From NCBI GenBank assembly GCA_017479925.1, contig JAFVBP010000313.1:1-33974 (forward strand): 33,974 bases of DNA, given 5' to 3'. Source of the DNA: Selenomonadaceae bacterium (lineage in GTDB: Bacteria; Bacillota; Negativicutes; Selenomonadales; Selenomonadaceae). Below, in pieces: positions 33,338-33,974 of this stretch; position 1 is the stretch's first letter; each line of letters starts with the position of its first letter. Made by a program: the position numbers and the translations under genes. A model generated the notes under the pieces. That model was not told the origin of the DNA. It did not search any database and saw only the letters and a program-made list of their open reading frames with translations.

Positions 33338-33974
33338 TCACTGCGGCGACCAAATATTTTTCGTGTACGCGGGAATCAAAATCAAGTTGTCCGCGTCGAG
33401 CATGTAAACCGTCGCGTAAGTTCCCACGTCGGGCACGGTGTTTGTGTGCCACGTCAAAGAAATCGTGCCGTCGTCGAGATAAGTCATCGGGCGGAAATCC
33501 GAATCGCGGCTGTCCTGCAACGTGCCCTTGTCGTTTTGGAACTTCACGAGCTGAAGTCGCCCGTCTTTGACGACGAAAATTTTCACGGCGAAGGCGAAAC
33601 TTGTAATCTGAATTTTGCTGACGAGCAGGTCGGGCAAGTTGTTGACGCCGCGCACAAAATAAAAGCCGTCGTGATTGTCCCGCGTGACGTTGATTCGTTG
33701 CGGATAATTTTTGTCGTGATCGTCCGCGAAAAGTTCAACGTCCTGACGGCTGAACGTGTCGGAATTCGCCGCAGTTAAGTAAGCCGAATAATCGCCCGCA
33801 TAAATCGTATCTTCGGGTGCCCGAAACCAATCTGTCACAAGTTTTTCGTCGTCGCCGACAATGCGCACGTCAAAAATTTTCCCGTCGACGGCACGCAACT
33901 CAAAACTCTGTCGGGCTTGCGAATCGGCGTCCGAACGATTGAGCGTCGACGTTGCGGCGAAACAAAGCTGCGCG
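33338..33974 (-). CDS. Exported protein of unknown function, 5' end beyond window
   Basis: The minus-strand frame is open from the window edge to 33338 (about 211 codons). The first visible residues, AQLCFAATSTLNRSDADSQ, look like the end of a signal peptide and its cleavage site, so only a few N-terminal residues are missing. The mature part is beta-rich: QSFELRAVDGKIFDVRIVGDDEK, a DNHDGFYFVRGVNN segment and MTYLDDGTISLTWHTNTV. I do not recognise a family. It precedes the small exported protein by 22 nt and is probably co-transcribed with it. Confidence 0.75.
   Translation of the reverse strand, partial: AQLCFAATSTLNRSDADSQARQSFELRAVDGKIFDVRIVGDDEKLVTDWFRAPEDTIYAGDYSAYLTAANSDTFSRQDVELFADDHDKNYPQRINVTRDNHDGFYFVRGVNNLPDLLVSKIQITSFAFAVKIFVVKDGRLQLVKFQNDKGTLQDSRDSDFRPMTYLDDGTISLTWHTNTVPDVGTYATVYMLDADNLILIPAYTKNIWSPQ

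Overview
The window reads as a chromosomal segment of a diderm Firmicute, most likely a Negativicute (Selenomonas-like). Firmicute-type genes (pyrK with class 1B pyrD, phoH-ybeY, ispH followed by an S1-domain protein, dhaKLM, a GH25 protein) sit beside lipid A/Kdo genes (waaA fused to lpxK) that only an LPS-bearing cell needs. A flagellin, a methyl-accepting chemotaxis protein and a diguanylate cyclase indicate a motile, signalling cell. The assignment is an inference from gene content; no rRNA is present.

Layout. 1-3470, minus strand: a permease truncated by the window edge, cspA with a consensus promoter, a GH25-fold protein that has lost its catalytic DxE pair and carries three C-terminal copies of a 12-residue motif, then rplM-rpsI behind a strong promoter and a structured leader. 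3471-4212 is mostly intergenic repeat with a possible gene remnant. 4213-6636: a small secreted SH3-like protein, an S1-domain protein and ispH (the last two overlap in the -1 register). 6637-7143: more repeats. 7144-8067, plus strand: two unrecognised genes, closed by a bidirectional UUCG terminator shared with ybeY-phoH on the other strand. Flagellin (9420-10931) stands alone on the plus strand.

11001-15496, minus strand, is one probable operon: trpS, a glucosaminidase/TPR lipoprotein, an acetyltransferase fusion and an aminotransferase. waaA-lpxK, a small secreted protein and a SIMPL/LPP20-like plus CAP-domain protein follow, separated by two different tandem-repeat arrays. 20270-22289, plus strand, is the PTS-type dihydroxyacetone kinase operon dhaK-dhaL-dhaM. 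pyrK-pyrD lie on the minus strand.

24571-29442 is the most interesting gene cluster. A sugar-binding lipoprotein is followed by a Cache-GGDEF cyclase on the plus strand, and converges on a chemoreceptor plus a second (ChvE-like) sugar-binding lipoprotein on the minus strand. There is no ABC permease or ATPase in it, so it looks like a sugar-sensing module feeding both c-di-GMP and chemotaxis. The window ends with carB, a small secreted protein and a truncated exported protein.

The other notable feature is a dispersed family of mosaic palindromic repeats (3484-4145, 6823-7040, 18322-18336, 22333-22577 and partly 15592-15720). Their hairpin arms differ between copies by compensating changes. 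Promoters are close to the sigma-A consensus, usually with 17-bp spacing. At least seven genes, or eight counting the uncertain phoH start, appear to start at TTG or GTG behind a strong GGAGG.
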